A DNA stretch of 64,000 nt. It comes from Lyophyllum atratum (Eukaryota > Basidiomycota > Agaricomycetes > Agaricales > Lyophyllaceae). A model generated the notes under the pieces. That model ran no database searches. It worked only from the letters and a program-made list of their open reading frames with translations, and was not told the origin of the DNA. Made by a program: the position numbers and the translations under genes. Shown piece after piece: positions 11,601 to 24,493 of the stretch. Each line of letters opens with the position of its first letter. The stretch's first letter is position 1. The stretch covers positions 2,294,001 to 2,358,000 of the forward strand of contig JACGCN010000002.1 of the NCBI GenBank assembly GCA_014905825.1, written 5' to 3'.

Positions 11601-14504
11601 ACATGCTGGTCCCAGAAGTTGATGAAATTCTGCAAGTCCACCGGATTGGAAGTATCGAGAGTCTCTATCTGAGGTGCATCCTCCAACCAAAGAAATCCAT
11701 GAATGTGACTGCTTCCACGATGCTGCCACTCATATCTCCACCAGTAGTCCTTGACTTTGAACTTTGGTTTGATGTAATATTCAAAGAATATCTGCCACCG
11801 CTTCTGGAAATAGTATCCAGCAATAGCCGGATTCTCGTTGAGATCCTTCATGCGTGTCCGATAAGCAGCCGCATCTTCTCCCTGCTCGGGATCATAGTTG
11901 GGCATGTGCTGGTGCATGTCTGGCCACTGGATATCAGCTGATGAAGCAGTGAAGAAGACGTGAGGAGATTTGCATTCTGGGGATCGTATTTGACCAATGA
12001 GCTCCTGCTGTGCCTTCTGCCAGAAAGGTTTAGATCCAGGTAGTTTGTCACCAGCACGAGAGACACGATTTGCAAGTCCTTGTGCATTGTCAGATTCAAG
12101 CATTTCACGTATATCCTCAACAGTGAGCTGGCGATCCTCCCTATGTGTAGTCAAGTACCATGATGACGCCTTTCTAGCTGCCACGCGCATAACGGTATTC
12201 AGTGCCCAATATCGAAAGCGGGGATGGCGTGCAAAGTGGCCTCCATCGAGACGGATGAGATGTGCTGCCCATTCTTCCATTGTAACATTAATATCCCGTG
12301 GCTGGGTAATATCTGCTTCACCAGTACAAAAGAGTGTCGGAAAGGCGTCTATCGCGATGGCACGACCTGAATGCTCATTGATGGGGGTTCCACGAATCTC
12401 AGGCATTGTGAGAATAATTGGTTGGTCGTCGTTTAATGCAGCTGCATTCAATTGCTCTAGTTCCGTAGATCTAGCCTGCACATTGGGCACAAATCCACGT
12501 GAGAAGACCGGTTCCTCATTATTCACAGGTTGATCCTCTCCTCCCTCCCCTTCTGGAGGACCATTATCTTGAGCAGCTGGATCCTCCAAGTCTCGTTGCT
12601 CGATGCTCCGCAATTGACCATGAACAGAGTTATCCTCTGGTAGTTGAGCAAGTCTACCATAATCGACTTCAACAGATCCATCACGGAATGTAGGGTGTGA
12701 AGTCTGCAGATAACGCAGCCATGCCTCAATATTCCGCCGGCGAACTCGGAAATCCTGGTAGACGGCTTGATTTGTTTGCTCCTCTGTTCCCGAGCGTCGC
12801 AGAATGATGATATCGCACTCTTCAGGAAGCAAGGGGAGTCTGGCATGGAGGACTGCAGTCTCTCGAGGAAAGTTGCATATATGACCAGTGTACTTGAATT
12901 GGCCACCACGCACTTGCCATAGCTGAATTAATGCGTGAACCGGAGAAATGAGCATCTCTTCCATCTGTGTAAGCTCAGGCAAGTGTGGTGGAGGCATTCC
13001 CGGAAACATCTTGTTTGCCAGTTTGAACTTGTCATCTTTTTTGCACTTCGCACAGACTCCCTGTACCACATTGAGATCAAACCACCTTTCATGGCACTGA
13101 TCACAACGCTCCATCTTTATATCCATGATTTTCTCCCGTACAGTAGCAAGTAGTGCCTTTTCCTCTGCGGATACAGCAGGTTCAGAAAGTGGGTCGATGT
13201 TAGGAGGAGGTGGTGGAGGTGGTGAAGGTGGAGGAGATGGCGGAGGAGGAGGTAGAGGAGGTAGAGGAGGCTGAGGATTGGGCGGAGGAGGAGGTTCGAC
13301 ATCAGGTGTAGGATTGCGTAGAGCGTCGAGTTCGGATTGATTTTGCGCGGCTGCAGCTTCTGCTCTGCGGCGACGAGCAGCAGCACTATGTAATGCTCTG
13401 CAACGTGCGCATTGCATTTGAAGACCAAATACATCCGAAGAGACCCAATGACCAGCTTTGGTGCACCATAAAAGGCGAGGATTAAGCGGATGAACATCCC
13501 TGCCTCGAGTACCACGATGCTCTCTAACACCAAAGCGGCTACGAGAAACAATCTGGGCAGGTATATGATTATTGAGATTTGGCAAAGGAAATGGCTCGGG
13601 TGCGGGAGGAGGCGTTGGAGGAGGAATAGAACCAAAGACATCAGAAAAAGCAGCCTGAGCAGGGTCAGGGACTCGTGCGAATTGGAATAGTCGTTGAGGA
13701 CGTAATTCAGATATTTCATCATCAGATTGGTCTTGCATATCAACATCTTGAGATAGCAAATTTTTTACACCGACAGATGGAGGAGTAGCCAGAATGGTAA
13801 TGCGAGTTCTTTTAGGATGGACCTCACGCGATGTAGGAGTTACAGGTGTGCGCTGGCAATTCTGACGACGACCAGTGCTTTTAGGAGTGAAGGCAGCTTA
13901 AAAGGGAAATTACTAAATATTTACAATCAAAATTTTTAGAAAAGACTTACGACCACCACCTTTAGTACGCGGAAAAGGAAATACAGGAGCAGGAGATATA
14001 TCAGGAGACGGAGCAGGAGACAGGGGAGGGGGAGTGGATATGTGGGTGACATTCAGAATTTGTGAAAGTGTGCGGGAATCGGCAGCAGGTGTTAACTGGA
14101 TTCTAGATGGTCCAGCTCCAGCAGGCTGAGGTGGCATGGCCAAATCAGCAGCTGAAAAGACATCAGTACTATTCATTATTTGGTACATGTGAACGTACGT
14201 GAAGGGGAGAACTCATAATCTAGGGAGGAATTAGGGAATACGGGAGAGGGTCCTGAAACGCTAATGTCAATCAACCGGGTTTTTAAATATACAGAGTAGA
14301 CATACCGGGGATTGGTACTTCACGCCTTTTTCCCTTGGCCTGGGCTGCGACGTGTTCCGCACGTCGCTTTGCCTGGGCTGCGACGTGTTCCGCACGTCGC
14401 TTTGCCTGGGCTGCGACGTGTTCCGCACGTCGCTTTGCCTGGGCTGCGACCTTTCGCAATTTCTTCGCAGCAGACAAAAACGGATTATCAGATGCCCCAG
14501 GCAT
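8681..14504 (-). CDS. Helitron RepHel protein (HUH nuclease + PIF1-type helicase)
   Basis: Six exons (14504-14306, 14252-14199, 14151-13951, 13896-9304, 9253-9140, 9090-8681) join without a frame break into 1856 codons. Order: a Lys/Ala/Arg-rich head with three 11-residue repeats (VAAQAKRRAEH), a Pro-rich linker, a Cys-rich segment (CDQCHERWFDLN...CAKCKKDD) of the type seen before fungal Helitron proteins, the Helitron-like N domain with the HUH motif HRGSSHIHGFLWL (about residue 880) and the two-tyrosine motif AYVAKYASKGE (about 1037), then a PIF1-family superfamily 1 helicase with Walker A DGTAGTGKSF (about 1386), RLLILDEKSMV, GDFAQLPPIG, and, after two introns, HKSQGLTLSDVVIDLG and FVAISRVKNLKGL. 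It would nick, unwind and transfer the element by rolling-circle transposition. All catalytic motifs are present, so it may be active or very young. Confidence 0.9.
14339..14450. repeat. 33-bp tandem repeat, 3.4 copies, each a perfect hairpin
   Basis: Copies run 14339-14371, 14372-14404, 14405-14437 and a partial one to 14450, identical by eye. Each unit holds GCGACGTG-TTCCG-CACGTCGC, an 8-bp perfect inverted repeat with a 5-nt loop. The array lies in exon 1 of the Helitron gene and encodes the 11-residue repeats of the protein head. Confidence 0.9.
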
Positions 14505-15422
14505 AGTCCAGAGAAAGCGACAGAGCCAGAGATAGAGCCTAAACAGGTGTTGAACCCGTGTCCCCTGCTATTCAACCAAAGAGTCACCAAATTTCAACAC
14601 GCCGCAAGACAATGTTCAGGGGAAATTAATCCAAAGCTTATAGCAACTCCTGATACACCCCTTTTCTGCTAGGCAGGTGGAAGTGTCAAGGGAGGCAGTA
14701 AAAGGTACTGAAAGCTCCTGACACCGTTGAGTGAGAGAGGTCCGGGAGTCTCAGCAAACTGGGACTGAGAGGTTGGACTTCACTAAATGCCAATGGACAA
14801 GAAGTCACGATTGGCAACCTCTTAGTGCGCTATATAGTTGATTTCAGGGTCCTCAGTGGCAGAAATGTGCAAAGCAGTCTCAGAAGCAGTAGCAAGCCCA
14901 AATGTAGCCAAGAGTCACCGAGAAAACGGCGCGCGACGTTTTTGACAGATCTGTTGATGGGTGCCAACAACGCGTTAAGGTTCATCTCAGATTCGAAGGC
15001 CGCCGGCGAGCACCGCAATGGCGCTTGACGCTTGCGCTGCGCGCTGCGCAGGAATTCCCACGGGGTCCTCAAAAGCCAAACAGTATCACAACAAGTAACG
15101 CTTACAAATCATCTGCATTTTGGGTCGGTAGCAAGATATAGGGGAGCAAGCTCCCCAATTATATTTCGGAGTTTCAGAATTTGTCACAAATTCATCGTGG
15201 CGCCAACAGAGATTTGTGAACAGCACAAGCATTCCTCAAAATTCTGTCAAGCAGAAATTCATGTAGGCCTTTTAGATATAGAGGTTGGTATTATGCATTT
15301 GGACCGAGGTGGATGTTGAAGCGATGGGTGGTCAGATCTTCAAATCTGCAAGTCGACCCTCTTCCTTACGTAAGGGAATCGGGGACATGACATCGCCATT
15401 TTGTGGACATCGAACAGCAGAT
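14505..15422. other. Helitron 5' side and PEX14 upstream region, no gene seen
   Basis: No convincing gene is visible. The Helitron 5' terminus must be in this stretch or just before it. The first 110 bases contain a tRNA-like T-arm on the minus strand but no full tRNA. GC-rich CGCTGCGCGCTGCGC at about 15033 is a small local repeat. Confidence 0.5.
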
Positions 15423-16886
15423 ATGGCTGAAGACAAAACAACCGGGGAAGACGGTACAGACTCCTCGAGCAATTCTGGGCAGCCAAACCCTCCTACTTTG
15501 AACCCTAAGCCCGACTCTGAGACGCCACCACCTGCACCACCTTCGACAACTTTCCCAGACCGAACAGAGCTTCTGTCTCGCGCTCGGGGCTTTCTGCAAT
15601 CTCCACAAATTCTGTACCAAGAACCTTTAGCAAAACGACAATTCCTGGCAGAGAAAGGCCTTAATGAGACAGAGATCGATGCTCTGTTGCGTGAGCTTGT
15701 GAGTGTTGCACCTTTCTGGAGATTGAATTGACCTTCATGGTCGTATGAAGCCCCTCCAGAGACCTACGGTGCCTCCCCGATCATATCCACAACCACCTCC
15801 GTCGAATCTTCCTACCCTTCTCTTGGGGCTAACTCGTCTCTTCTCATGGATAGCAGGAGAATCAGCGGCACTCGTATTCATATACTACGTGCGTGTTACT
15901 TCAATCCATGCTTTAAGTGCCTAATGGACAAGTCTAGCGGTTTCTTCTGCCCCGTATAACGCAAACTACGTTGGCACGACACTCCATCAAATCCCATCAT
16001 CTCTCCCTCTTGCGCAGACTCACTGAATCCCTCGCTTCATTGAAGGAATCACAAACGGAATCATACAGGGGTCTTCCTCGGCCAGAACTATACAAGGAAC
16101 CTCTAGAATTCCAAGCATGTCACACCGTTGCGGATATGCTGAAAGAACTTGGGCAGAAAGATCCCGATATGCACAGCATTCCTCCTTTAACACTAATTCG
16201 ATGTGGACTCGAGGGCTATGGCAAAGGAAAAGATGACGCTGATTCAAGCCCCACAACGGAAGAACTTTTCCGATATCTGGAAGGTCAAGTTCCCTGGCTG
16301 GTATCTGAGGAGGGGCTAATATACGAGGTGAAAGTCTTCGATTCACCTACTCCTTCCCGAGAGACTGATACTTGACCTATCGTCGACAGCAAAAGCTATG
16401 GGATACGCTTTCAACCTGCTCCATGTTCACCAGAACGCCCCCTCTGCCGGAACCGAATGCAGAGAACGTCGAAGACCAAGAACCTACACGTTGGACGTAT
16501 ACTGCTCCCACCCCTACGCAGCCTTCCCCAGTCCTGAAATCCATGGCTGCGCTTTCAGAGTCTCTCCCGAAGAGTTCTGCACCAAAACATAACTCTCGTC
16601 AACACACTCTACAAGCTCTCTCTGAATTCACTGGCTACATAGGCACTCAGCTTTACCTGCCTTACCGCCCGCCATCGAGCGCTATGGGTTTCCTTGGCTC
16701 AGGCAGTTCGTTAGGCCCGGCAGAAGATGAGTTCCGGCGGGAAATTAGAGCCTTAAAAGGGCTTGTGCTGAATCGGTGAGAAAATCATACCTGTGCTGCC
16801 TCCACAAATATGACCACTTACCAGGATTCAACAGACGATCGTTCATGCCGGCAATTCCTCGACCTACTAGTGTACCTGTTCCCTGA
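15423..16886 (+). CDS. PEX14: peroxin-14, peroxisomal docking complex
   Basis: Five exons (15423-15698, 15751-15888, 15938-16327, 16390-16775, 16835-16886) give 413 aa. After an acidic Pro/Ser/Thr-rich head, residues about 40-90 match the conserved Pex14 N-terminal domain that binds the import receptor Pex5 (RARGFLQSPQILYQEPLAKR, then FLAEKGLNETEIDALLREL). A Pro-rich linker follows, then a hydrophobic segment (LLLGLTRLFSWIAGESAALV) that fits the membrane anchor, and a long charged C-terminal half. Pex14 docks cargo-loaded Pex5 at the peroxisome membrane. The last intron has two possible 3' sites; the one at 16834 gives the ending RRSFMPAIPRPTSVPVP, which reads more naturally. The start is the first ATG before the acidic head (MAEDKTTG); earlier in-frame ATGs exist within 125 nt. 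Confidence 0.87.
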
Positions 16887-17287
16887 TGTATATAGTCTGG
16901 CGAACAATAATACCCTTTCGCGAAGACCTTTCGCGAAGACCGAATTTATACTCGTGTTAATGCTAATATATTACCCAAGAGCCTATGTTTCCGCACAACG
17001 ACTTTTCACGCGATCTTCAGACTTGGTTCAGTCAGTTCAATCAGATATCCCGAAGCAGTGTTATTCCTTTCCGTGACTTTTTGCTCATCAAGACGTCGCA
17101 TCCAGGGTCAAGACCCTTGCATGATTGCTTGGCTGTGGCTTCTCCAGCAAGCATTTCTTCCCACGTGGCATTACGTCATATCTAAACAGGGCAGTGGGCC
17201 GTATTCTGGATTTGAACGAACTGGTCTCCTGAATGGGAGCACTCTGACCCCTTCATCTCCACCTCCACCACAATCCCTCAAACCGAT
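16887..17287. other. intergenic, GLC3 promoter side
   Basis: No gene seen. A tandem pair of TTCGCGAAGACC (16917-16939) and pyrimidine-rich tracts (CATCTCCACCTCCACC) just upstream of the GLC3 start are the only visible structure. Confidence 0.5.
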
Positions 17288-19832
17288 ATGCCGACCGCCC
17301 CTCTCCATCCTAAGGTAGTTACGCAGCAGGATGGCTACCTGGAGCCCAATGCTCCTGCCATAGTCCAGCGATACGAAGTGTTCAGGAAATGGAAAAACAC
17401 GATCGAGCAGCATGAAGGTGGTTACGACAGTTTCACGAAGGGATACCTCAAGTTTGGCTTCAACGTCGGAAAAAATGGCCAGGTCGTATACAGAGAATGG
17501 GCTCCCAACGCAACAGAGGCCAACTTGATTGGCGATTTCAGTGAGTGTTCTTTCCTCCTTATCGTCGGCCAGACTGGAAGCATTGATGCATGATTCGACT
17601 TTTGCTTCTCAGATGAATGGAGTAGGACTTCGCACCCCATGAAAAAGGATAATTTCGGTGTCTGGGAGATCACCATTCCGCCTACATCTTCTGGTGCCTG
17701 TGCTATCCCTCACGATTCCAAGATTAAGGTAAGCGGAATGTTGGAATGATTTTCCCGTCCACCCACCAATCTAGAACTAGATTTCGATGATTATTCCATC
17801 CGGGGAGCGTATCGAGCGTCTCCCAGCTTGGATTAGGCGCGTCACACAGGACCTTAGTGTGTCCCCTGTCTACGATGGCCGTTTCTGGAATCCGCCCAAA
17901 TCGGAGACATACAAGTTCAAGTATTCGAGACCACCGAGACCCACCAACGTGAGAGTATACGAGGCGCATGTCGGAATCTCGACTCCTGAAGGCAGAGTAG
18001 GTACCTACAAGGAGTTCACGCGTAACATCCTACCTCGCATCAGGGACCTCGGCTACAATGTCATACAGCTCATGGCGGTCATGGAACACGCGTACTATGC
18101 TTGTATGTACCTCTTATCCTTCGGCATACCGATTTATCTTGATAGTTCGCCGCATATATAGCATTCGGCTACCAAGTGACAAGCTTCTTCGCTGCAAGCT
18201 CTCGCTACGGCAGTCCCGAGGATCTGAAGGAACTTGTAGACACAGCGCATGAGATGGGATTGACCGTACTACTCGACATGGTCCACTCGCATGCCTGCAA
18301 AAACGTCCTTGACGGCCTTAACGAGTTTGACGGCACCGATCATTTATACTTCCATGAGGGTGCCAAAGGACGACATGAGCTCTGGGACAGTCGGCTATTT
18401 AACTATAGCCAGCATGAAGTCATGAGGTTCTTGCTGAGTAACCTGAGGTTCTACCTGGAAGAGTTCCAGTTCGACGGCTTCAGGTTTGATGGGGTGACCA
18501 GTATGATGTACAAACATCATGGCATTGGAACAGGATTCTCCGGAGGCTATCATGAATACTTCGGAGACGCTGCGGATATCGAAGCGATTGTGTACCTTAT
18601 GATCGTGAGTCGACCTTCTTTACCTCTACGCGCCCTTACCGTTTTCCGTTGTTCTAGGCCAACGATGCCATTCATAGCCTCTACCCCAATGCTATCACGA
18701 TCGCTGAGGACGTCTCTGGGATGCCCCTTCTTGGCGCGCCTGTTGAGAAGGGAGGTGTTGGCTTTGATTATCGTCTGTCAATGGCTATCCCCGATATGTG
18801 GATCAAGCTGCTCAAACATAAATCCGACGACGAGTGGGATCTTTCAAACATCGTCCATACACTGACAAACCGCCGATATGGAGAAAAGAGCATTGCCTAC
18901 TGTGAGAGCCATGACCAGGCCTTGGTAGGTGATAAAACATTGGCATTTTGGCTCATGGATAAAGAGATGTGTAAGTTAGTGGTCACTTTATAGACATTCT
19001 GGCTTACTAGATTTCTCGAATTTCTAGATACCAACATGTCTGATATGAGTCCAATGACTCCCACCATTTCTCGAGGACTTGCCCTCCACAAAATGATACG
19101 GTACGCCAACAAATAATTCGAGTAACACCGTCTTGACATTTTTTCCAGTCTTTTGACTCACTCCCTGGGCGGAGAAGGTTACCTGAACTTCGAAGGCAAC
19201 GAATTTGGTCATCCCGAGGCATGTCGTCAATCACGTCTTCCATCGAGTTTTTCAACTAATCCCTCTATGAAAGTGGCTTGATTTCCCCCGAGAGGGCAAT
19301 CAAAACTCGTTCCACTACGCCCGCCGTCAATGGAACGTGGTGGACGAGCCGCTTCTTCGCTACCGATACCTTAATAACTTCGATCGCGCTATGAACCACC
19401 TCGCAGGAAAATTCGGCTGGCTTGATTCACCCCAAGTAAAGGCTCATGGCGAGGTTCAGTCTCCGGATGCTGACCCCCTGGCTCCTACGCAGGCTTATGT
19501 CTCCCTTAAAAATGAAGCTGACAAGGTCATCGTGTATGAACGCGCCGGACTCCTGTTCATCTTCAACTTCAACCCTACGAAGAGTTTCACCGACTATAGG
19601 GTAGGCGTGGAGGAGGCTGGGGAATATCACATCGTCTTGAGCAGCGACGACAAAGAGTTCGGGGGGTTCGCAAATATCAAGCTCGATGTGAGGTTCTTTA
19701 CGACGCCAATGGAATGGAACAACCGCAAGAACTGGTTGCAGGTATGTTTTTAATGTTCGTTTTATATGATAGAAGCTTACCGAGGCTTAGGTGTATATCC
19801 CTGCGAGGACCTGCATGGTTCTCGCAAAATAG
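17288..19832 (+). CDS. GLC3: 1,4-alpha-glucan (glycogen) branching enzyme
   Basis: Nine exons (17288-17540, 17613-17728, 17781-18102, 18162-18604, 18658-18970, 19028-19100, 19149-19218, 19274-19741, 19791-19832) give 699 aa, the usual length. It makes alpha-1,6 branches in glycogen. A CBM48-type N domain ([20 protein letters not shown]) precedes a GH13 barrel with [19 protein letters not shown], the nucleophile region [15 protein letters not shown], the acid/base region [11 protein letters not shown] and [12 protein letters not shown]. The C-terminal beta domain ends [13 protein letters not shown]. Intron 7 (19219-19273) begins with GC, not GT, and the join is forced by [16 protein letters not shown]. 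All joins keep the frame and conserved motifs on both sides, so this call is firm. Confidence 0.95.
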
Positions 19833-20307
19833 CTTTATTGTGCAACGTATTTGAACTTCTATTATTGAACTTGTATTATGGATGATGTGATCGTTAGCTT
19901 TACGTTTGATACCTACTTTGATATCTGTAGCAGTGGTCTGGAACGGGCATGGAACGGACTTTTATTTTTCCTTTAGAATTCGTTATACTTCATAGAATGT
20001 TGGACTCCAAATGAATTCGTGATCGTATCAGAAGGCCGAAGGAAACTGAGTGTTCTGGTGGCTCGTCAAAACTGATGCGGCTCATACCCGCTTTCGACCT
20101 TTCGAGTACCCTGAACTTGTTGCGATGTGGCGCAACGGGGGGTTACTTTGTCACATGTCGCCATTCATCCCTACATATACGGTCTGGGGGGGGATAGGGA
20201 GGTAAATGGATGAGGATACAAGAACTCCGTTGTAACTAAGCTACTTTGAATATGGTACTTCTATTTTCTATCTTACAACTCGTATAAGTTTGCGGGGACT
20301 TCCTCGC
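19833..20307. other. intergenic between convergent GLC3 and LEU2
   Basis: Tail-to-tail 3' flanks; no gene seen. A G-run (GGTCTGGGGGGGGATAGGG, about 20180-20199) is the only notable sequence. Confidence 0.5.
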
Positions 20308-21644
<1,337 letters not shown>

Positions 21645-21846
21645 GTTCAGAGTATACGCGTTGTTGAAGGAGCAGGGAGATGAGCCTTTCTATGAAATCG
21701 ATTCGGTTGTTCGGACCTGCTAAACCTAAAGCAGCGACGCGCTCGGCCGAAGCGGCAGCCTAGCGCACGGAGTGATCGTGAATCCACGTGACAACAATTT
21801 TATCTCATCGCGATTATTGCTTCCTTCAAGTTCAAGAGACCTTATC
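21645..21846. promoter_or_regulatory. LEU2/NOB1 bidirectional promoter (202 bp)
   Basis: The whole space between two divergent start codons. It holds a palindromic CACGTG at 21785-21790 followed by AC. In fungi this core is bound by bHLH factors such as Cbf1; that link is inference. Confidence 0.6.
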
Positions 21847-23410
21847 ATGTCGACTTCAGACGCTCCGCGCTGCAAAAATCTCGTTCTTGATGCTGGACCG
21901 CTTCTTTCGCTCTCACCTCTGCGAGGTTTGGCAGAGACTTACCTGACGGTTCCCCAAGTCCTTGCTGAACTGAAGGACAAACGCGCGCGGGACCATTTCG
22001 AACAACTGGGCTTGCTATCTGGTGTGAATGTCAAAGTACAATCGCCCGATGCTGCAAGCTTGGCTCATGGTGAGTGAAGAGCTTGAAAAGGTGATAGTGT
22101 ACTCATAATCAACAGTCATTCAATGGGCCAAGAAAACCGGAGACTACAGTGTCCTCTCGCATCCTGATATATGTGTCCTGGCGTTAACTTACGCATTGAG
22201 TGAAGAGGCGAAAAAGGCCAAGGTGGCGAAAAAGGATGCATCTGAGGCAAGCCCTTTTCAAACCAATCGCGATTCAGGACTGACTAAATACGACAGTAGC
22301 CAGCGCCTGAGTCAACTGTAGATGCACCGGCTACGGAAGAGATCTCATCTATACTGGAAGACTTACCCATAGAAGACCAGCCAGAGACACCAGAGGATGC
22401 TGAGGTCGAGCCCCTTGTTGTAGCAGGTGGATCTTCTGTGGAAGAGAGCACCGATGAAGCTCAAGACGAGGCAGGCGCAGAGTCATTAGAGCCATTAGAC
22501 GTACAACTTCAACCAGTGGAGGAAGTCGCATCTATATCTCACCCCATTCAACCTCCGGCTTCTCAAGAACCATTGGCGCCAGTTTTCGAGGACCCTTCTG
22601 ATTCTGACGATGGTGAAGGCGAGTGGATAACACCTAGCAATGTTGGCTTGCATAAATCGCGGGCGCTGGATCTCCTCCCCGATGCTGGCGCAAAGGGAAA
22701 GCGGAAAGTTGAGGAAGTGATCGATGCGGGTTGCATGACTGCCGATTTCGCGATGCAAAACGTGCTATTGCAGATGGGGCTCAATCTTGTGGGTGTAGAG
22801 GGGAAGAGGATAGAGAAGGTGAAAAGCTGGGTGCTGCGATGTCATGCGTGCTTCAAGTGAGTGTCCACTAACTTTGTCCGATGCGAGTAACTTACTTCTC
22901 CGGTCACACAGAATCTGCAAAGACAACTCAAAGAAGTTCTGTCCATCGTGCGGAAACCCGACACTTCTGCGGGCATCGGTTACAGTGTCGGCGCCGGGTG
23001 CCTCAGCTGATGCACCCGTGATGCAAGTCCATCTCAAACCAAAATTCCAGTACAGGATTCGGGGGACGAAATACTCGATCCCAACACCCAAAGCCGGATC
23101 TGCGAAAACAGGAGCTGGTGACAATTTGATACTGAGAGAAGATCAGCAAGAGTATATGAGGGCTAAGAAGCAGGCAGATGGAAAGCGGGAGCGCGAGGAG
23201 GCCAAGATGCTGAAAGGGATCTTAAGTCGGGGTGTAGAGGGCGCCACAGGCGTCGGCAGCTGGATGGATCCAGATTGGATACCCGAGATGGTAACTGTCG
23301 GATCCGGTGGCAAAGGCAGGACCATAAAGTCCGGGGGAATGGATGGTGATTTGCCCCAGATCGGATATGGAAAGAAAAATCCCAACGCGACGAGGAAGAA
23401 GCGCAAGTAG
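21847..23410 (+). CDS. NOB1: endoribonuclease Nob1 (20S pre-rRNA processing)
   Basis: Four exons (21847-22069, 22116-22246, 22300-22856, 22912-23410) give 469 aa. Nob1 cuts 20S pre-rRNA at site D to make mature 18S rRNA in the cytoplasm. The PIN domain starts at once (KNLVLDAGPLLSL with the metal-binding Asp, TVPQVLAELKDKRAR, SHPDICVLALTYAL). An acidic low-complexity insert of about 140 residues follows, then the Nob1-type zinc ribbon (WVLRCHACFK...FCPSCGNPTLLRASV) and the conserved end (GAGDNLILREDQQEYM, MVTVGSGGKGRTIKSG, GYGKKNPNATRKKRK). Intron 2 is either a GC-AG intron with donor GAG|GCAAGC at 22247 or uses a weak GT donor at about 22224; both keep the frame and differ by 23 nt less one codon phase, so I prefer the GC donor. 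Confidence 0.93.
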
Positions 23411-23488
23411 GGTAGATTGCGGTGCTTTACATTCGCATTCGATCGTTGGGTTGTATTCTGTCATAATGGATCATACTAGTGTTCTACC

Positions 23489-24198
23489 TCAATTCCCGAG
23501 ACTTCTGTTCATGAAACGCCTCTTCTGGAATGACATCCACCACTTGCTTGGCTTGCCTGTTCCATCCGCGTATAACCGTTCGACCAACCGCGCAGCCAAC
23601 TCCTGGCGGACCTGAGTGAGGTATTGCCGTAGGTATTCTGGATTATGCAGTTATATATACGTGCACATGTTAGGTGTACAGTCAACACTCACCGCTATCA
23701 GACCGACTAGCAGGAGGGGCATAATGTGAGTTGAGAGGAAAGTTGGCATCGCCGGGGATTGGGAAGGACTCGACGGATAGGGTATTGAGCATCTTCGATG
23801 CTTCTATCTGTGTGGGCACTGTGCGCGCGCTTCCTATTTTCGCAAGACAATCGGAAACGTAGAGAATCAGGACGATCAGGGTGCGGTCCGCCGGTCCTTT
23901 GATCTCGAAGTTGCGGAAGAGAGAGTTGGCACGGAAGAGATCGAGTGTTTCGTCGACAATGTCAAATTGCGACGCGTCAGCTGGAGATGATGCATGGGTG
24001 GTCATTGCGAAAACTCTCTCCGCAGCTGGACGGTTAACTTACCAGGGGGTGCAGGACCGCGTATTCTCGTCTTTATGGGAAGAATGGACATGTTTCCGAC
24101 CTGCCTAACATCTTGCTCTTCATTAAAGGAAGAATGGTATGCCTAAAGCTGGTCATAAGCACCTTTATCAAGGAACGAGCCCCGCAACTTACAGGCAT
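23489..24198 (-). CDS. ARC18: Arp2/3 complex 21-kDa subunit (ARPC3)
   Basis: Four exons on the minus strand (24198-24193, 24142-24043, 23980-23693, 23637-23489) give 180 aa, the normal length. ARPC3 bridges Arp2/3 to the mother actin filament in branched actin networks. Family motifs: MPAYHSSFNEE start, MSILPIKTRIRGPAP, DIVDETLDLFRANSLFRNFE, IKGPADRTLIVLILYVSDCL, and EYLRQYLTQVRQELAARLVE then KPSKWWMSFQKRRFMNRSL at the end. Exon 1 is only six coding bases (ATGCCT), so naive gene callers would start at a false ATG in intron 2 near 24005. It lies tail-to-tail with NOB1 (78 bp) and head-to-head with YVC1. Confidence 0.93.
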
Positions 24199-24493
24199 AA
24201 TGGTGAGCTCTGAAGGAGGTTGTTTGGCGTTGCTTGGCAAGACCCTTACATAGCTGTCTATATGACGTCCAGCCCTGGTGTTGTCACAAGGTTTGTGTGA
24301 CCCGCCTGCCACTCAAAAGGCTTGGTTCAGGAACCAGGAGTCCTCAACTTGCGGTCTTGTTCGTCATGCCAGGATTTCTGGGAACTATTACGGAGAATGG
24401 AGACGACAACTCCATACGTTCCGTCGTGTCAGTGAAGCCGTCGCCCGACGCGTTGACCAGTATGTGTAAAGGAGCTCCCCGGGCCTATCATAG
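24199..24493. promoter_or_regulatory. ARPC3/YVC1 shared upstream region (295 bp)
   Basis: Space between divergent start codons. It contains open frames but none join in phase to the YVC1 start at 24494; a good donor (GTATGTGT, 24459) and acceptor (CATAG, just before 24494) may mark an intron in the 5' untranslated leader. Confidence 0.5.

Larger units (their letters stand above)
8664..14504 (-). mobile_element. Helitron transposon (autonomous type; ends provisional)
   Basis: The span is defined by a complete RepHel gene on the minus strand. The 3' end is proposed at 8664: reading the minus strand, a short inverted repeat (ATTTAATGACTAAAT, 8693-8679) is followed by 11 nt and then CTAA before a host T, matching the Helitron rule of a hairpin close to a CTRR end inserted in front of T. 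The stem is weak (5 A/T pairs), so this is only a candidate. The 5' end (TC preceded by A) cannot be fixed; it must lie beyond 14504 on the plus coordinate. Helitrons make no target-site duplication, so the empty site is the only sure proof of the borders. Confidence 0.7.

Noticed and set aside
14541..14625. tRNA-like sequence on the minus strand (ACGGG-TTCAACA-CCTGT looks like a T arm)
   Set aside because: No matching acceptor stem or anticodon arm could be built around it; only one arm fits.
23682..24005. An independent short gene starting at 24005 (-)
   Set aside because: It is exon 3 of ARPC3 read back into its intron; the true start is the six-base exon at 24198.
24234..24480. Extra 5' coding exons for YVC1
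   Set aside because: Open frames here do not join in phase to MNTNG at 24494; a leader intron is more likely.
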